Shown here piece by piece: positions 1 to 8,889 of a stretch of DNA of 23,139 nt. The first letter of the stretch is position 1. Each line of letters opens with the position of its first letter. Both the position numbers and the translations under genes were made by a program. The stretch is from assembly GCA_003427395.1 (NCBI GenBank), contig BFEA01000432.1, positions 730,889 through 754,027 of the forward strand, in the 5' to 3' direction. This DNA comes from Chara braunii. Lineage: Eukaryota > Streptophyta > Charophyceae > Charales > Characeae. The notes below the pieces were generated by a model. The model searched no databases. It had not been told where the DNA came from and saw only the letters and a list, made by a program, of their open reading frames with translations.

Positions 1-51
<51 letters not shown>

Positions 52-118
52 GACACACACACAAACACGCACACACAGACACACACACACCGACACACAC
101 ACACACACATACACACAC
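1..118. repeat. (CA)n microsatellite
   Basis: The window opens inside an almost continuous CA dinucleotide repeat with a few interruptions (GTGA near 50, then scattered AAA, CG and GA units). Its left edge lies outside the window, so its full length is unknown. A short ATTG tetranucleotide run follows at about 150-171. Confidence 0.95.
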
Positions 119-171
119 ATGTGCATGCGGACACACACATTTTTTTCTTCAATTGATTGATTGATTGATTG

Positions 172-1938
172 GGCACGTTTGGGAGCAACGTTTTGTGTCA
201 AGTGTGCACATCAGAGGGGCGAAACTTGGACGAGTAGTAGAGATATGCGAAGCAGACGAGGAAAGTGGTTGCGACAAGGAAGGAGAAATTACAATATGGA
301 CAAGGAGAGTTCGGCTACAGCCACTTGCAGCAGAGTGGAGGAGTGGGGTGCAGACGCGTTGACCTCCGACCCGACGCAGAACTCCGGAAGCCAAAAAGGA
401 GGGACAGCAGGTTGTGCGTCAACCAGCGTTGTGCAGCGAGGAAGCCACACCAGTTTCAAACTTTGGTCGTTGCAGAGGATCGTGTAAGGGCGTCGTGTCG
501 AAAGGACCTATACATTGGTGAGGTGCCACAATGGTAGCTACTAGCTTCTGCGGATGGTGGCGATGCAAGACAACGGCATGAACAAGGGTGAAGGGTTAGT
601 GCAAGCGTCGATAAGGGAGGGAGGCCCTTGCGATATCCCTCTATCCTGGCGGTGGTAAGAGAACCGTCAGAATTGAGGGCTTACCTGTCGGGCTGCTCCA
701 TCTATTGGTGGGGAGCGGCACCTGCTGGAAACCCGGTCCAACGTCCAATTGATACATCGTGTAGCACTGAGATTGGTGTTTGTTGTTCACCTGGGCTGTG
801 ATTATTTTTGACTCATCCAGGGTCTCCATCATCCCATGGAGCTGCTAGAATCACCCGTCCGTTTTTTAGGAGTACCCCTCATCTATTAACCCAGCCCTTA
901 TTTCAGCAGCCCCCCTGTTTGAATATTGCTATGTCTGTTCCTGTAAACCCTTTATGTCGTATTCCCCTTCACAGTTCGGCTAAACATTCGTTTTATCAAA
1001 ATGTATTTGTGATGGCGACCAGAAGAAGGCGTCGTCGACGAACTCTGGCGGGTAGCACTACACAGCACTCTGATGCGCTTGCCTACCTGACAGCCTACGC
1101 CTAGCTTAACGGTTACCTTTAGCATACCATACCTTGTCTCTGGACTTCATAACCCTGGTCTTGTCGACTGCATACATGTTGGCTCTCGGTAGCTGCTTGC
1201 CTACCTGCCCCACCTTTAACATCGTATACCCAGGTGTCTGCAACCTCCCTAATTTGTACATCAAGTGTTGTGGGCAGTGACACATGTCTGCATGCAGTCA
1301 AATGTGTATGTGAAGATGTGGAGATGTGAAGGTGCTTGTGCCTATTATACCTTGATTGTGTCTATTGTTCTACAAGCTTTGTATGTGGTAGAAGTTGGGG
1401 TTGTGGATAGGTGAAGAGAAGTCAAAAAGTCCACATCTGCTTGGCGTGGCTTCGAGCTGGTAGTTGTTCCACCTTTACTCCAAACTGCTGCAAGCTCTGG
1501 GGCGCGCCGTTGCTGCATCCAGGCACGCAGATAGTTGCTGTTTGACTCTGTTCTGCATTGTGTCCTGGCCAGGGTGTCAAGGTCGGTGGGGGTAGGACTG
1601 GGAGCACCTCGAGGGGGAGGCGATGGATATTATCAGCCACTCCCCTGAGAAGTCAGGGCAAAGGTAGGGAAGAAGTGCGTGGAAGGGTCGGTGACAGTGG
1701 TAGAGGGAGTGTTTGGGGGGGGGGAGGCGGGCGGTTGGGTTTCACCCCAATGGGAGGGACTCAGCAGGGGAATCGGGGGAGAGGGGGTCAGCAAAAACTG
1801 TTTGCCAGTGTATCCACAATTTCTTCAGCAAAATACATAAAATCTGGAGAAAGATGTTGCAGAACAGTAGAACATTGCAATACAAACACCTTCTCCCGCC
1901 GAGGACATTTTCAAAAATAATCAGATAGCCAAATGAAC
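172..1938. other. Gene-free stretch, no supportable feature
   Basis: Open frames here are short, overlap on several strands and resemble no family I recognise. Positions 1590-1790 are G-rich, with a run of nine G followed by several GGG blocks near 1715-1740 that could form a G-quadruplex on the plus strand. I see no tRNA, snRNA or retroelement signature. Confidence 0.6.
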
Positions 1939-1973
1939 CTCTCTCTCTCTCTCTCTCTCCCACACACACACAC
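1939..1973. repeat. (CT)n followed by (CA)n compound microsatellite
   Basis: A CT run of about 21 bp passes directly into a short CA run. It is a simple-sequence repeat with no coding meaning. Confidence 0.95.
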
Positions 1974-2025
1974 CACATGCAGCTGCACCATGTCCTCGTA
2001 TACTTTTTATAAACCACTATTGGCC

Positions 2026-2058
2026 CCATGCTAATCTTTTTTTTTTTTTTTTTTTTTT
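2026..2058 (-). other. U6-like 13-mer abutting a poly(T) tract
   Basis: CCATGCTAATCTT (2026-2038) equals the reverse complement of the conserved central U6 snRNA segment AAGATTAGCATGG. It runs straight into 22 consecutive T. The bases to the left (TTGGCC) no longer match U6, so only 13 bp support the assignment. The tract starts at the same U6 nucleotide as the tract that splits the U6 pseudogene at 4504-4638, which is why it is listed. Chance remains possible. Confidence 0.35.
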
Positions 2059-2313
2059 AAGTCCCTTGAACAGACACTTTTATTCCAAGCCTGGCCCACC
2101 GAACAAAAACAATGTGGGCCTACTCATCGCAACGGGAAGGCAAAATTACATTCTTTTGCTGCAAACATTTGATTTGCAAGCAAGTTTTTTTTTGTTTTGC
2201 TTCATTTTTCAGAGGGAAAACTGGGGCGCAATCATCATCTCAGTTTGAAAATGCACTTCAGTCACGATTTCCCAAATGTTGTGCCGAAGCGAGGAAAATC
2301 GTGAATGTATACA

Positions 2314-2423
2314 ACCTAGCTTTAGGGTCAGGTGGGTATGTGTTGCATTCCAGGGATCCACTTCACCTACCTAGCTTTAGGGTCAGGTGGGGATACGTTG
2401 TATTCGTGGGATCCACTTCACCT
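2314..2423. repeat. Tandem duplication, two 55-bp units
   Basis: Units 2314-2368 and 2369-2423 both begin ACCTAGCTTTAGGGTCAGG and end GGGATCCACTTCACCT, with several differences in the middle. The exact abutment and equal length point to a local tandem duplication followed by drift. No open frame of note crosses it. Confidence 0.9.
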
Positions 2424-2574
2424 TTATATTGAAATCATGACTGTGCCCTAGTTACCCCTTTTTTTAAACTGTGGCAATTTTTTTGTCTTTCTTTTTTTTG
2501 TGTGACATACAGATTTTTGTCAGTTTTTGTTTAGTTGTATAATGTGCACGCAAAAAAATTGCCAAATAACCAAC

Positions 2575-2760
2575 TGGCCTAGTTCAGTTAGTACACCCCC
2601 GAACTGTTGATGAAATACAGACCAGGTTCAGAGTTCGAACTCCACTGGACGCAGATGAGTAAAATTACACTACAATTCCGAATTACCTACGGTAGGGCAG
2701 GGTCACCGGTTCTACGACGATATGACAAAAAAAAAAAGAAAAAAAGCACATAAAAAGGTC
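2575..2760 (+). mobile_element. Candidate tRNA-like SINE with A-rich tail
   Basis: TAGTTCAGTTAG (2580-2591) fits an RNA polymerase III A box with one mismatch. GTTCGAACTCC (2633-2643) resembles a B box. They are about 41 nt apart, a normal spacing for tRNA-derived SINEs. An unrelated body of about 80 bp follows and ends in an A-rich tail from 2727 (A11-G-A7, then GCACATAAAAA). The cloverleaf is imperfect: the D stem does not fold cleanly and the T arm has one extra base, so this is not a tRNA gene. No convincing 5' target duplication is visible. A degraded tRNA pseudogene fused to unrelated sequence is the alternative. Confidence 0.45.
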
Positions 2761-3030
2761 CTACGAGGATATGTCACTCTTTTTTTTTTCATGCGCCTGG
2801 GCCTACCCTCCTGGAATGCCATGACAGGTTTCCAACAGGTGTCAAGGATATTTCCCGACGGTAAAATTATACTACAATTCCGAATTACTGACGGTAGGGC
2901 AGGCTCACCAGTTCTACGACGATATGAAAAAAAAAAAAAAAAAAAAAAAAAAAAGGTCCTACGAGGATCTCTCTCTTTTTTCATGGGCCTGGGCCTACCC
3001 TCCTGGAATGCCATCACAGGTTTCCAACAG
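2659..3030. repeat. Direct duplication of the SINE 3' part and its flank
   Basis: Copy 1 (2659-2838) and copy 2 (2861-3030) share GTAAAATTAYACTACAATTC at the start, GTTCTACGACGATATGA before a poly(A) tract, GGTCCTACGAGGAT after it, and a shared flank ending CAGGTTTCCAACAG. The poly(A) differs: interrupted in copy 1, 28 uninterrupted A (2927-2954) in copy 2. The 22-bp spacer contains TCAAGGATATTTCCCGACG (2842-2860), which recurs exactly at 3436-3454. The unit therefore moved as a block including both sides of its A tract, not as a simple tail-primed SINE copy. Confidence 0.85.
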
Positions 3031-3042
3031 TCCTCCCAATAT

Positions 3043-3132
3043 CTGCTTTGTGCACCCCCCCCCTCCAAACCCCTCCCTGAAAAGGCACTGCTTTGTGGCC
3101 CCCCCCCTCCAAACCCCTCCCTGAAAATGCAC
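3043..3132. repeat. C-rich tandem duplication, about 46 bp x2
   Basis: Two adjacent units each run GCTTTGTG, then a C9-type tract, then CTCCAAACCCCTCCCTGAAAA. The homopolymer length in this stretch is prone to assembly error. No coding meaning is apparent. Confidence 0.8.
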
Positions 3133-4189
3133 CCCTTTGCACTTCCGCTTCGGTCCTGAGGGGACTGTAAAACCCTGCCTGGGGTGTATAACATCTCTCA
3201 CTCTCACAGTCTGAGAACACACAAATTCCGTGCCGCAGAGCCTTTCTCGCATATCTCGCATACTTCAGGTAAGTTGCCTCCACTATATGCCCTTCTTCAC
3301 CCACCAGTCCACTTCCCAGCCATTTCTCAGAGTCATGGCGTTACTGCCGGGCTGCTGCCGGAACAACTCTCTCTCACACAACATCCACCCATGCAAAACG
3401 GGTGGTTTCAGGAGTTTCAGGGGGTTCAAGGGGTTTCAAGGATATTTCCCGACGAAGGGGTGTTTCCCAAAGGAAGTGGAGCACAAGCCGTCCAGCCAAA
3501 ACAGGTAGTTTCTGGGATTTTCAGAAACAAGTGGAGGACAAGCCGACAGACTTATATCTGTCTTCAGTCAGAATCAGTCAGAATCTAGAGAACAGCGTCA
3601 CGGGTTATTAGCTCCCACACTGGGGAAATCAGAAATGGATTTTTTTCAACTTTTTTTGATTGATGGGTGGTGCTCTCGAATTGTGTAGAGAAGAACAAAA
3701 AAGTGGGGGTAGTAGATTGATAGTGGACAAATGGGTATGATGTGATGGGTGAGATAGTGCTCTCCGATTGTGCATGACCCGACCTCTCAAAATCCAAAAT
3801 CAAAATTTTGGGTAAAAATTCCATAAAATACTGTAAGGTTAATAGTGAGAATATGCCCTGGTAATAATTAAAAAAAAAAAAAAAAAAAATCCACTTGTGG
3901 AGGGAATTGCACATCATGTTCTGCCGCCCCATCACTTGCTTCCGTGGGTTCAGGGTCTGCTCACCTTTGAGCATATTTCCTTCTCACAACACGATGCTAG
4001 GCAAACGGCCTACCGTTTTCCGCCGCGAACACAACGCACCCTCATTTTGGCTGTACCTGACCGGAAATATAACTTGTATACATTCATGATCGGGGTGCGT
4101 TATGTTTGGAGCAAGACGGTAGTTCCATTCCACCACTCGCCATCCGCTGAGCATCTTTGCATGCACATCTGGACAAAGCGTCTGTATTT
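3133..4189. other. Gene-free stretch with an isolated poly(A) tract
   Basis: No recognisable gene. Two related segments near 3665 and 3745 share GATGGGTG and GTGCTCTC..GATTGTG, suggesting an old local duplication. A run of about 20 A near 3869-3888 is preceded by an AT-rich segment and may be another retroposon tail, but no body or target duplication could be identified. Small open frames here look like chance frames. Confidence 0.5.
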
Positions 4190-4426
4190 GGGCCTCGCTG
4201 CACTACCTCTCGATTTGTGCAAAACAAGAGTGAATCTTACGGTAGAACATGGAAAGATGCACCTCAGTGAAGTTTGTCGTTTGTGCATGTCGAGAGTAGT
4301 GGAGCGACGTCCTAGGGCCTCGTTGCACTACTCTCGACATGCGCAAAAGACAAAAATCATGGCCGTGTATCTTTCCATATTCTAGAGGAAGATTCACTCT
4401 CGTTTTGCACATTTGCAGCGAGGCCC
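4190..4426. mobile_element. Head-to-head pair of MITE-like foldback units
   Basis: A unit at 4190-4314 is followed directly by an inverted relative at 4315-4426. The outer ends are GGGCCTCGCTGCA (4190) and its complement ending CGAGGCCC (4426). Reverse-complementing the right unit aligns it to the left along nearly the whole length, sharing GTGCAAAAC, AGAGTGAATCTT, ATGGAAAGAT and GCATGTCGAGAGTAGTG, with one gap of about 13 bp in the outer right arm. Each unit also has its own inverted ends (CACTACCTCTCGA and TCGAGAGTAGTG in the left one), the layout of a non-autonomous DNA transposon. The CACTA..TAGTG ends hint at a CACTA-type relative, but homology extends beyond them and no clear target duplication is seen. 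No protein is encoded. Confidence 0.65.
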
Positions 4427-4503
4427 CTATGCCTGGTGGATATGTTTGGCGGTTGGCGGGCATTGCAACTCTACCCTAGGCCCAAAGCTTCTTTCCCATT
4501 TTT

Positions 4504-4638
4504 TTCCCATTTCTCAATGTATGCGTGTCATCCTTGCGCAGAGGCCATACTAATCTTCTTTTTTTTTTTTTTTTTTGACCATGCTAATCTTCTCTGATAC
4601 CGTTCCATTGTTTTAACAGATATATCCCAAAAGGACAC
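4504..4638 (-). pseudogene. U6 snRNA pseudogene split by a poly(A) insertion
   Basis: Read on the minus strand, 4638 to 4579 matches the first half of U6, with the GTGTCC start, ATCTGTTAAAA, GGAACG and AGAAGATTAGCATGG. 4559 to 4504 matches the second half, including CTGCGCAAGGATGACACGCAT and GAGAAATGG. Between them lie TC plus about 17 A (T run 4560-4576 on the plus strand). The U6 segment CCATRCTAATCTTCT is present on both sides (4545-4559 and 4579-4593), as expected for a target-site duplication. Substitutions relative to canonical U6 and the interruption make it non-functional. No U6-type upstream element or correctly placed TATA box is visible beyond 4638. Confidence 0.85.
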
Positions 4639-4696
4639 CCCACAGCTTTTTCTGTCCTTTTCCAGATGTGAGGTGTAGATGCAGATACATATAAAT

Positions 4697-4791
4697 GAAA
4701 AGGAATGACGTTTGTAATAAAAAAAAAGAAAAAAAAAAAAAGGAACGAGGTATTCAGCTATTTTAAAAGGAATGAGGTATTCAGCTATTTT
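4697..4791. repeat. Poly(A) tract flanked by short direct repeats
   Basis: An A tract with one G (about 4718-4740) is preceded by AAAAGGAATGACGTT. It is followed by two tandem 27-bp units beginning AAAAGGAAYGAGGTATTCAG (about 4738-4764 and 4765-4791). The upstream flank may be a decayed third copy. The arrangement resembles an A-only insertion with a repeated target, but slippage or an assembly error is possible. Confidence 0.55.
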
Positions 4792-5283
4792 ACATAAACA
4801 AGAGAAGTTGCAACAGCACAGAAGGGTTCGCGGCAGATAACCAAGACCACAGATGGCATGCGTCGTCGTATTGGCTCCCAATGAATTTCCTCTGCTACCG
4901 GTAGTCCCTCTGTTCTCCCTGCTGCTCCACTTCACCCATACTATTGAGCATCACGCCCCTCGCCCTCTCACTGCTGCTCAATTCACCCATACACATATGG
5001 AGCATTGCCCCCCTCGCCCATCAAAATGTACATTCCTTCCCGGACCTTCCCGGACCCGCCCCGAACAAAATCAATAAAACGGCAAGCACCGCACGAACCT
5101 CCAGAATAACGTCCCCGTGTCGCGTGCGCAGCAACAAGGAAGCGTAAGATAGCAACAGTAATTAATCTTCAGTTATCTCTGCACAAGATCAGGGCACCTA
5201 CACCTACAGTAGTAGCAAAGTCTGAAAAAAATGATAATACACCCGCGAATACACTGTCACAACGGCGGAGAAAGAGCACATCT

Positions 5284-5286
<3 letters not shown>
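4792..5286. other. Gene-free stretch
   Basis: Nothing supportable is coded here. A pair of related segments near 4930 and 4985 share CACCCATAC and CCCCTCGCCC, suggesting a small diverged duplication. Open frames are proline- and histidine-rich chance frames. Confidence 0.5.

Positions 5287-5341
<55 letters not shown>
5287..5341. repeat. (TC)n microsatellite, about 55 bp
   Basis: An uninterrupted CT/TC run is followed by TG-rich sequence and, at 5407-5417, a C run containing the only ambiguous base of the window (N at 5408). The assembly is uncertain there. A CA run follows at about 5456-5472. Confidence 0.95.
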
Positions 5342-5346
<5 letters not shown>

Positions 5347-5472
5347 CGTGTGGGTGTGTGTATATGAGTGTCTGTTCCCGATACATAGCAGCGCACGCAC
5401 AGCCACCNCCCCCCCCCTTCTCCTCCCCCCGCGGGCGCGCGCACATACACCCACACGCACACACACACACAT

Positions 5473-6629
5473 GGCCGGCAGTGTCTCCGTCTCTCCCGCC
5501 TTGACTCCGGGTGCCATATTGTCTGCACTGCGCCTAGGTATGCATACTCTCTTCTACACAAAGCTGCGCAGTAGGGACCACCATGATCGTAAGAGCAGAA
5601 AGCTACTTGCCCTTTTAGCCCTCTCAGCATGCCAAAGAGCAGTAACCTCGTACAGTGGATGAATGTTATGGTCAAAACCGCCATCGCGCGGGGCCGATTT
5701 CCTCTTCCGCACGCCATATGACCGCAAACATGCCCTGCAGTGTCTGCGTCTCTACCGAGTTAACACCGCATGCCAAACCATCAAACCATGAATGACGAAG
5801 GTATATGCACACTGTCTTTGCAGTCGCCTTCAATGTTATCGTCAGCAAGAAGACCATCAAACCATGCGAACCCACGCGCGGCACAGACACTGGTGCTCTC
5901 AATCTGTCCCATCTATCAATGCCAACTCTCCCTTCTCTCTCCCTTGGTCCTCATCTTCATCTTCTATTTTAAATTCCACATATCAACGGGGGGAAAAATG
6001 GAATCGCCTCGTGTCCTCGTATCGCTTGTTCCTCGCCCGCCTGGTATCCCTTATTCCTCGCTCGCTTCCGTCGTACAGCAGCAGTACACACCCCCATGCC
6101 GTCGCCTTAACTGATCAAAATGCTGCCCCTTAACCGCTGAATGATGAAGGTATATATGCACCGTCTTTGCAGTAGCCATTCGCATTCTTTTTCTTACAAT
6201 AGAAAAAAGGCAACCACATCACGTCGTTGCCTCTCCGGTTTAGGTTCGTCTTCACCGTAAGGAACTCGGACAAACACTCCGCCAGCACGTTCCACGTCCG
6301 TAAGAGGACGCAATGATGACCAATTACATGGAACGTTCAGTACGACAGAGACCTTCGAGCAACTTAACGCAGGACCACGTGGAACAGAACACATCAGCAC
6401 GGGCCATGCTGTGTGGACCAGATGGCACACAGACCACGTCAGCAACACACGATGGACCACGTGGAAGAACATACCGTCCGTGCGATGGACCATCCAGAAA
6501 CACAACCACGATGTGAAACGCCGTAGGACTACCTTCTTCTCCCGAACACAACGTCCGGTCATTACAGTTGTATTTAGACTGAAATAGATATACCCCAAAT
6601 ACAGCTATAATTACCGTACGGGCTTTTTC
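5473..6629. other. Gene-free stretch with widely spaced repeats
   Basis: No recognisable gene. The segment 5789-5827 (TGAATGACGAAGGTATAT and onward to GTCTTTGCAGT) recurs in diverged form at 6138-6177, about 350 bp apart. The stretch 6370-6500 repeats GACCACGT several times (GGACCACGTGGA twice), giving a degenerate internal pattern but no regular period. Confidence 0.5.
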
Positions 6630-6649
6630 TTGTGTGTGTGTGTGTGTGT
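6630..6649. repeat. (TG)n microsatellite
   Basis: Short TG dinucleotide run of about 20 bp inside otherwise C-rich non-coding sequence. Confidence 0.9.
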
Positions 6650-6840
6650 ACCCCCCTCAGAAGACCCCCCCATCCACCCTTCCTCTGATCCAATTACCCC
6701 CTGCGGCGCACCCCCACCCTTCCTCTGATCGCCAGGACGATGAACCAAAACCCAGGACCAGAGGACCAGAGGACCAGAGCCCACCCGCCACTCAAATCGT
6801 GAGAATCGCTCGGGGCAAGGCTCTACAACCAAGCAAATGA

Positions 6841-7014
6841 ACGACCTGATAGCCAACAGCACAACCCCACTCTGAGCCTCAACATCCCCCCCTTCCTTCC
6901 TCTGCAACGAATAAAATAATACTATACGAACGACCTGATTGCCAACAGCACAACCCCATTCTGAGCCTCAACATCCCCCCCTTCCTCTGCAACGAATAAA
7001 ATAATACCATACTA
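6841..7014. repeat. Tandem duplication, about 89-bp period
   Basis: Unit 1 starts ACGACCTGATAGCCAACAGC at 6841 and unit 2 starts ACGACCTGATTGCCAACAGC at 6930. Both continue through CTGAGCCTCAACATCCCCCC to CTCTGCAACGAATAAAATAAT. They differ by a few substitutions and by one CCTT unit, so the duplication is fairly recent. Confidence 0.93.
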
Positions 7015-7801
7015 CTGTTTCCTAATCCTACCAAGTGCGCGTATATATCTATACAGCAAAGGGCTTCGCATTTACTTCCTAGTAACAATAACAAATCAAA
7101 ATGACTCCATAGCTGCTGATAAGTGACGTGGAAATGACACGCGTCAGGCGCGTCTTCGGTGCCGCATGCGCATTTTTCATAAGTGCAATGATTTTGAGCA
7201 ACTGAATTGTCGACAAGTTAACAAAATAAAACTATCATCTTTTCCGAGTCAGACTGCGACCCGCTCCCCGATCCATTACATCACCACCCAGACAAACACA
7301 TTCCTGTATTGGATATCCCAGCTTCGAGATCAAAGCGTGCCTCCCTCCTCGTCTCATGATGTCAACCGCGAATCATCAGCGCGCTGCGTCTTGACAAAGG
7401 AACGCTTGCTGTCCACGATATTTCCAGCAGCCGCGGAGTGTAATAAACGATGTCCCTTCACCGCAAATCCGCTAATCTGAGCATACATACCAGTTCGTCC
7501 GATCACCGTGAGCTCGCGGCCTCTATATACACTGAGTTCTGCAATATCGCCCCGATTGTTGATGTATAATGAAGTCAAGGAAAAGAGAGAAGCAGCAGCA
7601 TAGTCTCATGTCAGGAGTGTGCTTGATGATCTCCTCTCTCCATAACTCTCTGTTAATATGACTTCCCTCTCTAAAGAATGGCCATCTTTCACATGCTTCC
7701 CACCCACGAAGACAGACAGACATCCCTGGCTGCGCTACCTACAGCTTCATGACCATCCGTATGGCCAACACCTACCCCCCCCCCCCCCCTCCACTGTACA
7801 C

Positions 7802-7958
7802 CCGTGAGCTCCCTCAGAGTCAGATCCCACACTTCTCTGCGCGCCGTGTCCCGTAATGTAAACGCCAGATCACCCATCATCCACCACGAATTTGCAAACT
7901 GCGGCATCAGTTCGTCTCCCACGTCGAGCACCGCAATCAAGTAATCCAGAGTAATCAA
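7802..7958 (-). CDS. Possible unrecognised exon (weak)
   Basis: The minus-strand frame here reads as a plausible globular segment of about 50 residues: hydrophobic TLDYLIAVLDVGDELMPQ, then SWWMMGDLAF, then RREVWDLTLRELTG. It differs from the low-complexity frames nearby. It is open from a stop near 7970 and has no ATG at its start, so it would have to be an internal exon. A GT that could serve as donor follows the LTG codons. I recognise no family and see no linked exon, so it may be a pseudogene fragment or chance. Confidence 0.22.
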
Positions 7959-8889
7959 AAGTCGTCAAGAATTCACCCACGTGGCGCAAACGCACGCACA
8001 GTCGACCACATCCGATCAGCTCGTGTCCTTTTCCGCGCTCACTACGTGGATGTGGACATCGCGTAGCATGTGGCTACCAGCGCATCACCTACTCACACTC
8101 CTTGAACACCGGGCGAACAATAAATAGCTCTGGCGAACGAAAAGTACCCACAGCACCAGACAACAGAGTGCTGCAACCGCTTCAAGGCAGCAGGGGGGAG
8201 TAAGTGCATCAAGTCCTCTCCAAGCTCCTTGATAGGGGCTCAGCGGAGAATTGAGTATCGGGTGTATCCCTCTTCTTCTTCTTCAATATACTTTTCCGTG
8301 CGCTTCGCGCCCAACCCAAGAGACTTTACTTTGTGCCTTCCATTTCACGGCATGAATCGTTTGCGTACTTAGGAGAGAGAGATCCCATTATGACTTTAGA
8401 GAACGAATGGCGACAGGAGATAGGGAAAATCGAGCACAACCTGAGAGGGGAGAACTCAGATAAGCAGATAAGCGATGAGAGAGAGGGAACGTGGGGAACA
8501 TGATATCTAGACCTGGATGGATGATCGAGGCAAAAGACAAAACATCGGCACTTAGCTTGTGCAACAGACAACGCGGCAACGCTATATCGCTAAACGTTTT
8601 GCATGAGGAGAGAAGATGGGGAAGCAGGTGCACAAACAGGTGTAGAAACAGAACCATACAGGGGGCTTCCTTGCGTAGAAGACATGATGTCTTACCGCAG
8701 AGGTAGACAGCAGAATGTGGAATCGTTAGAAGAGGACACAGCTCGGTGAACATCAAGCAGCGGGGTTTCGTGACAAGGACGAGACGGAAGTTAAAACCTA
8801 ACGGACAAAATCGAACAACATGGAGGGCGGGGGAGGACGTAACAGAAACAAGAGCAGGAAAGAAAGCAGCAAAAGACGGAACGCAGATC
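7959..8889. other. Probable 3' flank of the 5'-nucleotidase gene
   Basis: This lies just downstream, on the minus strand, of the nucleotidase stop codon. A 169-codon frame on the minus strand (8388-8897) overlaps the gene end in another frame and is Cys/Leu/Ser-rich, with no domain I recognise. I treat it as untranslated sequence. I found no convincing minus-strand AATAAA signal close to the stop. Confidence 0.4.

Noticed and set aside
2575-2650. Intact tRNA gene
   Set aside because: A-box and B-box-like motifs exist, but the D, anticodon and acceptor stems do not pair and the T arm has an extra base.
2711-2773. Ordinary SINE target-site duplication
   Set aside because: The repeat pair sits immediately on both sides of the A tract, not at the 5' end of the element. 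It would fit an A-only insertion, and the whole block is also duplicated.
5231-5662. 143-codon plus-strand frame
   Set aside because: It is built largely from the (TC)n repeat and crosses an ambiguous base; there is no family resemblance.
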